Source of the DNA: Myceligenerans pegani
Lineage (GTDB): Bacteria > Actinomycetota > Actinomycetes > Actinomycetales > Cellulomonadaceae
Reading direction: 5' to 3'
Assembly (NCBI RefSeq): GCF_014892515.1
Contig: NZ_JADBGR010000109.1
Span: 157,001 to 221,000, forward strand
Length of the DNA: 64,000 bases
Of the stretch, positions 1 to 8,233 are shown piece by piece. The notes beneath the pieces were generated by a model. The model searched no databases, was not told the DNA's origin, and saw nothing but the letters and a program-made list of their open reading frames with translations. The stretch's first letter is position 1. Each line of letters begins with the position of its first letter. Made by a program: the position numbers and the translations under genes.

Positions 1-2387
1 GCGGTGCCGTTCCGGCCGCGCTCGATGACGATCGCCTCCTGCGGGAGATAGGTGCCACCCTCGAGCACGATCTGCTGGCCGGGCTGGGCGTAGGCGACCG
101 CCGTGTGGAGGTCGAGCGGTGCGTCGGAGGTGCCGTCCCCGCCCGCGTCGCCGTCGGGCGCGACCCGGATCGCCTGGCCGGGCTCGTTGTACGCCCGCGC
201 GTCGAAGCTCAGGCCGATCTCGACGGGATCGGTGGACTCCAGTTCCTCGCGTTCACCGAAGTGGGGCTGGTCCGCGGCCGGCACCAGGCGGGCGGTGAAC
301 TCGTTGGTACCGCGCGCCAGGTCGAGCGGCACGACGGTGCGCTCGCCGGGCACGACGTCGAGGCCGTCGGCCACGACGGCGCCGTCGGCGTCGGTCACCC
401 GGGCGGTGCCGTACACGTTGGACGTGAGCGGCACGTCGATCGAGTCGTGCGGCGTCGTGCGCGTGACGTCCGCGGCCAGCTCCGGCGTGACGTACACCGG
501 CGGCGGTTCCTGCGCGGGCTCGTCGTCGTCCGGGTGAATCGTCTCGAACGACCAGTCGGTCACCGTGACCTTGATCTTGCGCGCCGCGAACAGGCCGACG
601 TAGAAGACCTCGTCGTTCTGCGTGAGCAGCATGTCCGGGTCGTACTGGATCACCTCGTGGCTCTGCTCGCCGTCGCGGTGCCAGATCGCGTGGAACCCGG
701 TGTTGGAGCGGCGCAGCGTGAGCTCGTAGTCCTCCCCCGCCTCGAAGCGCGGCGGGTTGGCGTTGCCGCCCTCCTCGTAGCCGTCCTTGTAGTCCCAGTC
801 GAACGCGCGGGAGTCGGTCATGTCGCGGCTCGCGGAGCTCTCCGTGGGCGGGCCGGTGTAGCCGTGCACGAACTTCGCGCCCGGCGTGCCGTAGCGCACG
901 CCCTCCTCGCCGCCCGCGCCGAACAGGTACTTGGCGACCGACGCTCCGGCGGAGTTCATGTACCGGGCCGAGCTGTCGTTCGGGATCAGGTCGTCCACCG
1001 CGACGATGCCGAACCCGGACTGGTTGTCCTTCGACGCCGAGTCGTCCACGTGGATGGTCGCGCGGAGCGTGAAGTTCTCCGTCGCCGGGTCGATCGCGGT
1101 GTAGTGGTACCAGAAGCCGTCCTCGGAGTCGGCGGCCTTGCCGGAGTTGCCGAGCGCGTCGAACGTGATCGAGCCGTCCTCGTTCTCGATGACCTCGCCG
1201 CCGGAGCCGACGCCGACGTGCGCCGTCTGCCAGCGCTCCACGGCGTCGGAGACGGTGAACTCGACGGGGGCCGACGTCGCGGCGTCGCCCCCGCGGTGCG
1301 CGACGACGCGCGCCTCGTAGGTCTGGCCCACGGTCAGGCCGGTCACGTCGGCGGTGGTGCCGGTGACGCCGTCGACGACGGTGGTGAACTCCTCCGTGCC
1401 CTGCCGGAGGCCGATGGAGTAGGTCTCCGCCTCCGCGACCGCGCCCCACTCGACCGTGACCGTGCCCGCGGCGCCCGAGACGGCGGTGGTCAGGATGCCC
1501 GAGATCTCCGGCGTCGCGAGGGGGAGGGAGAACTCCGGCGTCGCCACACGCTCGGAGACGAGCGGGGCATCCTCGCCCGCCCGGGTGAGCAGCACCTCCA
1601 CGGCGTAGCTGCCCGACGACGGCGGCTCGACCGCGAGCGTGCCGGTGGCGCCGTCGGCGGCGGTGAAGGCCCGGTCGACGACGTTCCCGTCGACGTCGTA
1701 GAGGTAGGCGTGGGCGAGGTCCGCGCCGTCCGGCCCGACGGTTCCCGTGTAGCCGACCAGCAGGCTTCCCGGGGCCCCGGGGCCGGCGACGACCTGGTCT
1801 ACCACGGGCGCCGCGACCTCGGACCACGGCGTGCGTCCGGTGTCGGGCGCGACGTCGAGCTCGGCGTAGAAGACGTTGACCCCGGAGCTGGGCGAGGCCA
1901 GCCAGTAGGTGCCGTCCGCCGGGACCGTGAGGACCTCGGTGGCGATGGGGGCGCTGTCGTCGTCGGCCGCCGCGACGACCCGGTCGACCTCGGTCCAGGA
2001 CGTGTCGTAGAGCGCGAGGGCACGGTCGGCGGTGCCGCTGCCGCTGCGGGCGTGCACCGTGACCTCGGTGCCGGCCGTCGCGTCGAAGCGCAGCGAGCGC
2101 TCGGCGGCGCTGCCGGAGCCGTTGAGCTTGAGGCGCTGCGTGTAGACGTCGCCGCGGTCCGACGTACGGTCCGCGGAGTCAACGGTGACGGCCTTGGCCT
2201 CGGACGCCATGATCGCGAAGGCGCCCGCGACGACGTCGGCGGTGGTGATGCTGCCGGGGTTGAGGTCGTCGGCGACGAGCGCTGAGGCCGGGTCGGCCAC
2301 GGCCGGCACGGTGAGGCCGGCGAGGACGAGCGCCGACGCGGCGACCGCGGTGAACAACGGGCGAGGTCCTACGCGTGTTCGAGACAT
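1..2387 (-). CDS. Secreted multidomain pectate lyase, PL9-like (3' end outside window)
   Basis: The reading frame is open from an ATG at 2387 (preceded by GAGGAG) to the window edge, giving about 795 residues without a stop. Residues 1-32 form a signal peptide ending AVADPA. About 35-150 is a beta-sandwich resembling bacterial PPC-type domains, 285-375 a fibronectin type III domain, 378-610 a concanavalin-like jelly roll (WYHYTAIDP, FGIVAVDD), and from about 745 the start of a right-handed beta-helix (DGTSDAPLDLHTAV, then LEGGTY and IERGRNGT). That last pattern is the conserved opening of PL9 pectate and exopolygalacturonate lyases, which cut polygalacturonan or rhamnogalacturonan by beta-elimination using calcium. 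The catalytic part lies beyond the window, so activity cannot be confirmed. A LacI-type palindrome lies about 70 bases upstream. Confidence 0.85.
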   Translation of the reverse strand, partial: MSRTRVGPRPLFTAVAASALVLAGLTVPAVADPASALVADDLNPGSITTADVVAGAFAIMASEAKAVTVDSADRTSDRGDVYTQRLKLNGSGSAAERSLRFDATAGTEVTVHARSGSGTADRALALYDTSWTEVDRVVAAADDDSAPIATEVLTVPADGTYWLASPSSGVNVFYAELDVAPDTGRTPWSEVAAPVVDQVVAGPGAPGSLLVGYTGTVGPDGADLAHAYLYDVDGNVVDRAFTAADGATGTLAVEPPSSGSYAVEVLLTRAGEDAPLVSERVATPEFSLPLATPEISGILTTAVSGAAGTVTVEWGAVAEAETYSIGLRQGTEEFTTVVDGVTGTTADVTGLTVGQTYEARVVAHRGGDAATSAPVEFTVSDAVERWQTAHVGVGSGGEVIENEDGSITFDALGNSGKAADSEDGFWYHYTAIDPATENFTLRATIHVDDSASKDNQSGFGIVAVDDLIPNDSSARYMNSAGASVAKYLFGAGGEEGVRYGTPGAKFVHGYTGPPTESSASRDMTDSRAFDWDYKDGYEEGGNANPPRFEAGEDYELTLRRSNTGFHAIWHRDGEQSHEVIQYDPDMLLTQNDEVFYVGLFAARKIKVTVTDWSFETIHPDDDEPAQEPPPVYVTPELAADVTRTTPHDSIDVPLTSNVYGTARVTDADGAVVADGLDVVPGERTVVPLDLARGTNEFTARLVPAADQPHFGEREELESTDPVEIGLSFDARAYNEPGQAIRVAPDGDAGGDGTSDAPLDLHTAVAYAQPGQQIVLEGGTYLPQEAIVIERGRNGT

Positions 2388-2454
2388 GATCTCCTCGTTG
2401 AGATGCGTGGGTGCGGTACCCGCCACCTGCTGCCGCGCACATCGCGGCACCTTC

Positions 2455-2470
2455 GGGAAACCGGTTTCCC
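2455..2470. promoter_or_regulatory. LacI-type operator upstream of the PL9 gene
   Basis: GGGAAACCGGTTTCCC is a perfect 16-base palindrome with a central CG, the form expected for a LacI-family operator. It lies 68 bases upstream of the pectate lyase start, in its likely promoter region, and suggests repression released by a pectin-derived sugar. Which regulator binds is unknown; no complete LacI gene is adjacent. Confidence 0.6.
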
Positions 2471-2486
2471 GTACGGTGGCACGAAA

Positions 2487-2525
2487 CCCCTCGACCGCGC
2501 AAGCCTGTCTTTGCGCAGCGAGGGG
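2487..2525 (-). terminator. Hairpin terminator of the Gfo/Idh/MocA gene
   Basis: CCCCTCG (2487-2493) pairs with CGAGGGG (2519-2525), and inside it GCGCAA pairs with TTGCGC. The hairpin starts 8 bases after the minus-strand stop codon at 2534 and is followed on that strand by GTTTCG, so it fits an intrinsic terminator separating this gene from the pectate lyase gene. Confidence 0.6.
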
Positions 2526-2533
2526 CGTCCGCG

Positions 2534-3973
2534 TCAGAGAGCCAGGTCGAGGTCCTTCAGGGGGATCGGGTCGCCCGTCTCCAGGGAGGCGTTGCCCGCG
2601 TAGCCGACCGCCGAGGCCCGGATGCCGTCGCGATAGCCCGCCGCCCGTCCGAGCGGGTCGGTCTCGCCCGACGGCGCGAAGACGTCGCGCAGCAGCAGCG
2701 TGTCGCCACCCCCGTGGCCGCCCGGACCGACCGCGACGATCGGCCGCTCCTCCGCCTTTTCCCAGTGCCGCTGCACCACGAGCCGCTCGCCCGCCGGGCG
2801 GACCGGATCCTCGGCCTGGGCGTCGGTGGCGCTCGGATCGAGGATCGCCGCCCCCTCCGCGGAGAACGTGACGGATCCACGCTCGACCACGTCGAGCTCG
2901 GCCCGCCCGCGCGTCCCGTTGACCACCACCCGGTAACCCTCCCAGGGCGAGTGCGCCGTCAGGGAGTAGCTCATCGTGGCGCCGCTCGCGTACTCGACGA
3001 CAAGGCTGAGCGTGTCCTCGGTGGTGATCCCGGCGTCGAACACGGACCGGTTGCGGACGTAGCCGTCGTGCGCCTGCGCCTCCGGACCGTAGAGCCCGGA
3101 CAACCACTCGTTCTTGTCGACGTCGAGGTGCCACGGGTCGACGCCGCCGTCGTTCAGCTTCTTCTCGGTCTCCGTGGGCTCGTAGCCGTTCGCGTGGCCG
3201 GCGTCGTCGCCGTAGAACATGCGGCCGCCGGCCGCGAAGACCCGGCGCGGGGCGTCGTCGATCCACCAGTTGACCAGGTCGAAGTGGTGGCTCGACTTGT
3301 GCACGAGCAGCCCCCCGTTGTTCACCTTCTCGCGGTGCCAGCGGCGGAAGTAGTCGGCGCCGTGGACGGTGTCGAGCGCCCAGTCGAAGTGCACGGACAG
3401 CACTCGGCCGATCTCGCCGGAGGCGATGACCTCGCGCAGCGCGGAGTTCCGCGGCGCGTACCGGTAGTTGAAGGTCATCACGAGGTCACGCCCGGTCTCC
3501 GCGACGGCGTCGACGATCTGACGCGCCTGGTCCGCGTGCGCGGCGATGGGCTTCTCGACGACGACGTCGGCCCCGGCACGCAGCGCGCGACTGACCAGGT
3601 CCCCGTGGGTCCGGTCGATCGAGGTGACGATCACGCGGTCCACGCGCTCGGTCTCGATCGCCTTCTCCAGGTCGTCCGGGTCGTACACCGGGCGCTCCCC
3701 GCCGACCGCCGCGGCGACGCGCGCCTCGTGGAACGCCGCGCGCACCGGATTCGGCTCGACCCAGGCGACGATCTCGCCGTCCGCGGCGTGCGCGCCGATC
3801 AGCGCGTCGATGTACATCGCCGCACGGTGACCCGTCCCGACGACGGCGTAGCGGGTGCGGCCCTCCGGAAGCGGACCGTCGATCGGTGCCGGGACGTGGG
3901 TGGACCCGGTGATCGGCTCGGTCGTGGGGGCGTTCGGCTGGGGTTCGGGCCGCTCGGCTGTCGGCTCGGGCAT
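2534..3973 (-). CDS. Gfo/Idh/MocA family oxidoreductase
   Basis: A 479-residue NAD(P)-dependent sugar or sugar-acid dehydrogenase-like protein. The ATG at 3973 follows GAGGAG; the open frame runs further upstream to 4156 but without protein-like sequence. About 35 Pro/Glu/Thr-rich residues precede the Rossmann fold (YAVVGTGHRAAMY). The family EKP motif is present in VVVEKPIAAH, and the alpha/beta domain contains HKSSHHFDLVNWW, typical of long members found in glycan-degradation loci. Those usually oxidise or isomerise sugar rings or uronides, but the substrate cannot be read here. It stands alone behind its own operator (4074-4087) and next to a pectate lyase gene, so a role in pectin-derived sugar metabolism is likely. 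Confidence 0.85.
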   Translation of the reverse strand: MPEPTAERPEPQPNAPTTEPITGSTHVPAPIDGPLPEGRTRYAVVGTGHRAAMYIDALIGAHAADGEIVAWVEPNPVRAAFHEARVAAAVGGERPVYDPDDLEKAIETERVDRVIVTSIDRTHGDLVSRALRAGADVVVEKPIAAHADQARQIVDAVAETGRDLVMTFNYRYAPRNSALREVIASGEIGRVLSVHFDWALDTVHGADYFRRWHREKVNNGGLLVHKSSHHFDLVNWWIDDAPRRVFAAGGRMFYGDDAGHANGYEPTETEKKLNDGGVDPWHLDVDKNEWLSGLYGPEAQAHDGYVRNRSVFDAGITTEDTLSLVVEYASGATMSYSLTAHSPWEGYRVVVNGTRGRAELDVVERGSVTFSAEGAAILDPSATDAQAEDPVRPAGERLVVQRHWEKAEERPIVAVGPGGHGGGDTLLLRDVFAPSGETDPLGRAAGYRDGIRASAVGYAGNASLETGDPIPLKDLDLAL

Positions 3974-4073
3974 GGTGCGCTCCTCGGGGTCGTCATCGAC
4001 AGGCGGAACATCGACGAGCAGATCGTCGACGAACTGGGTCGCCTCATGACAATACTCAGCCGGAGGCAATTTT

Positions 4074-4087
4074 GGAAAGCGCTTCCC
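4074..4087. promoter_or_regulatory. LacI-type operator upstream of the Gfo/Idh/MocA gene
   Basis: GGAAAGCGCTTCCC is an imperfect palindrome around a central CG (one mismatched pair), located 100 bases before the minus-strand start at 3973. It closely resembles the GGAAAGCGCATTCC box at 33032-33045 in front of a second Gfo/Idh/MocA operon, which suggests the same or a related LacI-type regulator. Confidence 0.5.
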
Positions 4088-4190
4088 TGCCGTGCCTTCG
4101 ACGTCTTGGCCGCGTGGCAACCGGCCCAGCCGCCACTGCCCCGGCGGGTAGCACATCCCCGCACGACCAGGCCGCGAGAACGATCGTGGC

Positions 4191-4775
4191 TCAGTCCTCG
4201 GGGTCCGTCACGACGACGATCCCCGGGCTCGCCTCCACCAGCGGCGCCGTCCGCCTCGCGGCCTCGTCCACATGGATCCGCGGATGCGCGGGCAGCTCCG
4301 CCTCGTAGTACGTTCCCGAACCGTAGAACTGCCCGTAGCGGACCACCACCCCGCCGGCGTCCAGCACAGCGGCCTCGTGCCACGCGACGGCATCGCCCCG
4401 CCCGGGCGGCGTCCAGGCGATGGACTGCGCGAATACACGAGCCGGGCCTGCGGCTCGCGCCGCCGCGAGAACATTGGCGGTCCCCTCCGTCCGGATCCGC
4501 GCGTTCGCGACGGCCCGCGCCGGGATCTCCGCGGGATCGTCGGGCAGGTCCGTGAGCTGGTGCATCACCAGGTCGGGCCGGAAGTCGACGACGGCGGAGG
4601 TGAGCGCCTCGGCGTCGTACACGTCCACGACGACGGCACTGCCGCCGGCTCTCTCGATCATGCCCGCGCGTTCGCGCAAGCGCGTCGTCCCCGCGACGTC
4701 ATGGCCGGCGGCGACGAGCAGCGGCAGCAATCGGGACCCGATCACGCCCGTCGCCCCGGCGAGGAAGATACGCAC
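4191..4775 (-). CDS. Short NAD(P)-dependent epimerase/reductase (extended-SDR-like)
   Basis: A 194-residue protein starting at a GTG (4775) behind AGGGTG. The N-terminal GATGVIG glycine-rich loop is the nucleotide-binding signature of atypical or extended short-chain dehydrogenases, followed by a TTRLRER basic stretch that favours NADP. A classic YxxxK catalytic pair is not obvious (RYGQFYGSGTYY occupies the usual area), and the protein is about 100 residues shorter than ordinary epimerases, ending soon after what would be the substrate loop. It may be a minimal family member or a 3'-truncated gene. No operon partner is evident. Confidence 0.7.
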   Translation of the reverse strand: MRIFLAGATGVIGSRLLPLLVAAGHDVAGTTRLRERAGMIERAGGSAVVVDVYDAEALTSAVVDFRPDLVMHQLTDLPDDPAEIPARAVANARIRTEGTANVLAAARAAGPARVFAQSIAWTPPGRGDAVAWHEAAVLDAGGVVVRYGQFYGSGTYYEAELPAHPRIHVDEAARRTAPLVEASPGIVVVTDPED

Positions 4776-4880
4776 CGGATCACCCTATGAACGGGTCGCG
4801 TCACGGGGCAAAGCCATACCCGCTGCCAACCGCTTCAACCGGCATGCACTGCTCTCGCCACCGCCGCCCGTAGCCCGGCC

Positions 4881-5612
4881 TTACTTCAGGTGGCGGGCGA
4901 AGAACGTGGCTGCGTCGTCCCCCGCGTGCGCCGGGACGCCGGTGTGTCCGCCCATGTTGGCGTGCAACGCCTTCTCCCTGCTGCCGAGAGCGTCGAACAG
5001 GTCCAGCGCCTGCTGCCGGTCGTTCCATTCGTCGTCCCACTGGAGCAGGACGTGCACCGGAATCGTGACCTGACGGGCGTCGTCGAACGTGGCGCGGGGG
5101 ACGAAGCTCCCCGCGAAGAGGCCGGCCGCCACGATGCGCGGTTCGATCGCCGCCAGGCGGACCCCGATGGCGATCACGCCGCCCGAGTAGCCGACCGGGC
5201 CGTCGATCTCGGGCAGCGCAAGGAGGGCGTCCAGGGTGGCCCGCCATTCCGGGACCGCCTTCTCGACCAGCGGGAGCACGAGGGCGTCGACGATCTCGTC
5301 GCCGACCGGCTCGCCGGCCTCCAGCGCCCAGCGCAGGTCGGCGCGGGCCTGTTCGGCGGCGGGATCGCGGGGACGGTCACCGCTCCCGGGGAGCTCGATG
5401 GTGGCCGCGGCGAAGCCGTTCGCCACGGACTGCCGGGCGCGGGCCACCAGCCGCGGGTACATCGCGCGCAGTCCGCCGGGGTGGCCTACCAGGACCAGCG
5501 GCGCCGGCGCGGAGGCGGACCCGGATGTCCACAGGATGCCGGGGATCTCGCCGAGCGTGAACTCGCGCTCGAGGACGTCGTCGTCGAGGCGCTGTTCGGA
5601 GATGAATCGCAT
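4881..5612 (-). CDS. Alpha/beta hydrolase, dienelactone-hydrolase-like
   Basis: A 243-residue cytoplasmic hydrolase with a good ribosome site (GAAAGG before the ATG at 5612). It carries the HPGG oxyanion-type loop near residue 44, the nucleophile elbow GYSGG near 143, an acidic residue in the QWDDEWND segment near 190 and a histidine in GGHTGVPAH near 220, which completes a Ser-Asp-His triad. Similar proteins are annotated as dienelactone hydrolases or general esterases. The substrate is unknown. It is followed 45 bases upstream on the same strand by a small unknown gene. Confidence 0.75.
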   Translation of the reverse strand: MRFISEQRLDDDVLEREFTLGEIPGILWTSGSASAPAPLVLVGHPGGLRAMYPRLVARARQSVANGFAAATIELPGSGDRPRDPAAEQARADLRWALEAGEPVGDEIVDALVLPLVEKAVPEWRATLDALLALPEIDGPVGYSGGVIAIGVRLAAIEPRIVAAGLFAGSFVPRATFDDARQVTIPVHVLLQWDDEWNDRQQALDLFDALGSREKALHANMGGHTGVPAHAGDDAATFFARHLK

Positions 5613-5657
5613 GGTCGTGCCTTTCGGGAGTGCTCGTGAACGGCGCTCCCGGACGAC

Positions 5658-5888
5658 CTATCGCCCGACCGTGACCCCGGAGGGGAGCACCCATGTCAGT
5701 ACTGCGTTCACGGGTACCACCTCCTCGATCTCTCGCACGGCCTCTGGGACGGTAGCAGCGGTTGCCGTGGCCTGCCAACGAGATTTCCCGAGTTCGGCGG
5801 CCGGACGGCACGAGCCGCTTGCCCACGCCGTCATTCGCTCTCGGTGGAGCCAGTTCTGGACGGTGGTGAGGGTGTGCATGTCAGGCAT
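5658..5888 (-). CDS. Small protein of unknown function (76 aa)
   Basis: This frame (ATG 5888, alternative ATG 5879, stop 5658) has ordinary protein composition, in contrast to the Arg/Pro-rich sequence that the same open frame gives further upstream inside the phosphatase gene. It fills the gap between the inositol-phosphatase-like gene and the hydrolase on the same strand. The product contains WLHRERMTAW, a central Ala/Thr stretch, an acidic helix (VREIEEVV) and a C-terminal hydrophobic strand. I do not recognise a family. The ribosome site (ATCGAG) is weak. Confidence 0.5.
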   Translation of the reverse strand: MPDMHTLTTVQNWLHRERMTAWASGSCRPAAELGKSRWQATATAATVPEAVREIEEVVPVNAVLTWVLPSGVTVGR

Positions 5889-5950
5889 GCGGTCGACGGA
5901 CTCGATGGCGTCGAGGTGATCCGGGGTTCGTTTGACAGCAGCAGCTGGCT

Positions 5951-6880
5951 CTACGGTTCGATCGCGCTGCGGATCTCTTCGGCGAGGGGGTGGCTGCCTG
6001 CGGCGATGAACTTCTGGCGGGTGTTCATGGCGTTGGTGATCTCCGGGAGCGTGTTGAGCCCGAGATCGAGCGGGATGGGCTTGCCGTCCAGGTCGGTGGT
6101 GGTGCCACCGGCGGCGTGGAGGATGTACTGACCGGGGGACAGGTCCCAGGTGGCGAAGCCCTTGGCAATCTCCAGGGTGGCGTCGGTGAACCCGGCGGCG
6201 ATGTGGCACAGGCTGATGGAGCCGAAGTCGACGCCGATCCTGCCCTTCTTCTTCCCGTCCGCCGCAGGGGCGCTGAGCAGGTCGAGGAAGCGCTGCTGTC
6301 GCGCCAGAGGCCCGAACCGTTCGGCCGGGCGCATGAGGTAGTTGGTGACCAGCGCCCGTGATAGAGGTGGGGCCGAGGACCGGGTCAGGGCATGCTGGTC
6401 GCCGTCGGCGGTGATCAGGAACGCCCGGTCGACGCCATCCTCGCCCCGTGCAGCGAGGTAGAGCTGGACGTGGTGGAAGATGTCGCCGACGATGGCGGCC
6501 ACGGGCCGCTGCAAGGAGCGGGAGTAGATGAGGATGTGGGTGTAGCCGTTCAATGCGCGTACCGCGAGCTCGCTGGTGTCCAGCGGATCGACCAGGACAC
6601 ACAGGTCCGGGTCCGGGTCGCTGCCGACGACTTCGGGCTCGTCCTCCTCCGAGGCGTAGATGAAGGACGGGATGACCTCGACCAGCAGTTCCTTGTACCG
6701 CTCGTGCATCCACAGGTCGAAGTCGGACAAGAAGTTGCCCTGGTGGCGCACGTTCTCATTCTCACCGCGCCGCCCGGTCACGGCCGCCTGGACCAGCCGC
6801 GGCCGGATCTGACCCATCATCGACGTCACCAGACGCGCGACATCCTGCGCCAGTTCCGGAATCGGGCTCTGGTTGCTCAT
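5951..6880 (-). CDS. Inositol monophosphatase family protein
   Basis: A 309-residue member of the FIG superfamily of lithium-sensitive phosphatases. Metal-site motifs are present in modified form: an EEDEPE acidic loop near residue 78, VDPLDTSE near 97 (for the canonical DPxDGT) and WDLSPGQYILHAAGG near 243 (for WDxxAG). Loss of the canonical Gly/Thr after the DPLD motif suggests a divergent substrate rather than inositol phosphate. It lies in a same-strand run with a Nudix hydrolase and regulators, so it probably acts on a phosphorylated small molecule handled by that block. The ATG at 6880 has only a weak upstream GGAAA. Confidence 0.8.
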   Translation of the reverse strand: MSNQSPIPELAQDVARLVTSMMGQIRPRLVQAAVTGRRGENENVRHQGNFLSDFDLWMHERYKELLVEVIPSFIYASEEDEPEVVGSDPDPDLCVLVDPLDTSELAVRALNGYTHILIYSRSLQRPVAAIVGDIFHHVQLYLAARGEDGVDRAFLITADGDQHALTRSSAPPLSRALVTNYLMRPAERFGPLARQQRFLDLLSAPAADGKKKGRIGVDFGSISLCHIAAGFTDATLEIAKGFATWDLSPGQYILHAAGGTTTDLDGKPIPLDLGLNTLPEITNAMNTRQKFIAAGSHPLAEEIRSAIEP

Positions 6881-6914
6881 GATGGTTTCCCTACCTGCGT
6901 AGTCGGCATCCCGG

Positions 6915-7409
6915 TCAGGTGATGTAGGGCTCGGTGGAGTGGAGTCCGTGGTCGATGCGGGTGCGCAGAGCGGGGTGGATCAAGTAGTCGTAGAGGTCGG
7001 CTGGGTCGACCCAGCCGACGTCCGATGCTTCGGAGGGTTGTGGCGTGATGTGTCCGCCGGTCAGGCGGGCGCGGAGGCAGATGTTGATGGGTTGGCGTAC
7101 CTCGTCGATCGTGTCGCCGTGCAGGTAGACGATCACGTGGTCCGGGGTGGAGAACACTCCCACTAGGCCGGTGACCTCGGCGTCGAGTCCGGTCTCTTCG
7201 CGGCACTCGCGCACGCCGGCCTGTGCGACGGTCTCGCCCTTCTTGACCGCGCCGGTGGGGATGGTCCGCAGGTCGTTGTCCACACGGCGAAGCAGCAGGA
7301 GGCGTCCCTCGTCGTCGCGGACGAACACGGAGGCCGAGGTCTTGCGACTGGTGGGTTTGGGCGCACTCGGGTCTTGCCAGTAGTCGATGCGCCGGGTGGC
7401 CTTGCTCAT
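6915..7409 (-). CDS. Nudix hydrolase
   Basis: 164 residues starting at ATG 7409 behind GGAGG; the upstream extension of the frame to 7481 lacks a ribosome site. The Nudix box is complete: G at the start of GAVKKGE, then RECREETGL, giving GX5EX7REUXEEXGU near residues 53-75. The enzyme should cleave a nucleoside diphosphate linked to another group. It lies 34 bases upstream, on the same strand, of the inositol-phosphatase-like gene and probably shares its transcript. It is not closely similar to the second Nudix gene at 9450-9944. Confidence 0.85.
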   Translation of the reverse strand: MSKATRRIDYWQDPSAPKPTSRKTSASVFVRDDEGRLLLLRRVDNDLRTIPTGAVKKGETVAQAGVRECREETGLDAEVTGLVGVFSTPDHVIVYLHGDTIDEVRQPINICLRARLTGGHITPQPSEASDVGWVDPADLYDYLIHPALRTRIDHGLHSTEPYIT

Positions 7410-7506
7410 CGAGCCTCCGTCAGTGATTCGGCGGGCCGGGCCGAGGCCCGTTCGTAGGACTCGACACATGAAGCGAGGCATGATCTTCGCCGCAGGTCGT
7501 GAGCGT

Positions 7507-8040
7507 TCATGGGGTGATCTCGTACCTGAGGCGGCGGTTGTCGGCCGGGGCGGTCATGATGCTGGCCTCGACCGGCAGGTCGTGGTCGGACAGGATCACG
7601 CGCGAGATCTGGACGATGCACGACGGCGGCTGCAGGCCGAATTCTTCGGCCTCGTCGGGGCTGGCAAGGCGTGCGGTGACGTCTTCCACGATGCGCCGGG
7701 AGGGGTAGCCGAGCGTGGTCAGGTGTGCCACGGCGCCGCCGGGCACCTTCCGTGTTTCGGCGAGCCTGGTGCCACGGGCGATCGATGCCGGGTAGTAGGA
7801 CTCGACTCGTTCCACCGGTTGGTCGTCCAGCAGCATGAGGCGCGAGCGCAGCACCACAGGGTCCCCCGCCTGGAGGTCAAGTGCGGCGGCGACGGGTTCG
7901 GGGGCGGGTTTCTCCCCGACCTCCAGCAGCCGCTGGGTGCCCGTGCCTCCCTGAGCCGCCGCCTCGGCCGCCCAGGCATCCCCGGGCACCCCGGTGACAT
8001 ACGGCATCGAGACGCTGGTCCACCGCGGGTGGCTGCTCAT
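7507..8040 (-). CDS. UTRA-domain effector-sensing protein without DNA-binding domain
   Basis: 177 residues from ATG 8040, which has AAGGAG nine bases upstream. The whole protein aligns in character with the UTRA ligand-binding domain of HutC/FarR-type GntR regulators (DPVVLRSRLMLLDDQPVERVESYYP, then VEDVTARLASPDEAEEFGL and a final beta-strand pair). The N-terminal winged helix found in regulators of this group is missing: only about 45 residues precede the UTRA core and these do not form a helix-turn-helix. It may sense a ligand and act with another protein, for example the XRE regulator next door, or be a remnant of a full regulator. Confidence 0.7.
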   Translation of the reverse strand: MSSHPRWTSVSMPYVTGVPGDAWAAEAAAQGGTGTQRLLEVGEKPAPEPVAAALDLQAGDPVVLRSRLMLLDDQPVERVESYYPASIARGTRLAETRKVPGGAVAHLTTLGYPSRRIVEDVTARLASPDEAEEFGLQPPSCIVQISRVILSDHDLPVEASIMTAPADNRRLRYEITP

Positions 8041-8057
8041 CGAGGCTGCTCCTTCCA

Positions 8058-8198
8058 TCACGAACATGCGCTTCGGCCTGGTGTCCGGCGCGAGGTCCGC
8101 CTCGCGGGCGGGTGCCTCAGGCGAGGGTCACCGATGGAGACCACGCCTTCAGCGGCGATCCCGGCGATCCAGTCGGCCTCACTGTGCGCTGGCGGCAT
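8058..8198 (-). pseudogene. 46-codon ORF resembling the start of a peptide deformylase
   Basis: ATG 8198 follows GGAGGAA at ideal spacing, so it is probably translated. The product ends after 46 residues and contains GVVSIGDPRLR, similar to the N-terminal GDPVLR segment of peptide deformylases. Just after this motif the frame turns Arg-rich, while an overlapping frame continues with a more natural sequence (PAREADLAPDTRPKRM) into the start of the UTRA gene. That pattern fits a frameshifted remnant of a deformylase-like gene, with the rest lost. A real micropeptide remains possible. Confidence 0.4.
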
Positions 8199-8233
8199 GA
8201 GGTTCCTCCGGAGGTCGTTGGTCGGTTTCCGCG

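Noticed and set aside
105-2285. 726-codon open frame on the plus strand
   Set aside because: It is antisense to the pectate lyase gene, has no ribosome site or domain pattern, and is rich in Arg/Gly/Val as expected of a GC-rich shadow frame. The minus-strand frame has a signal peptide and recognisable domains.
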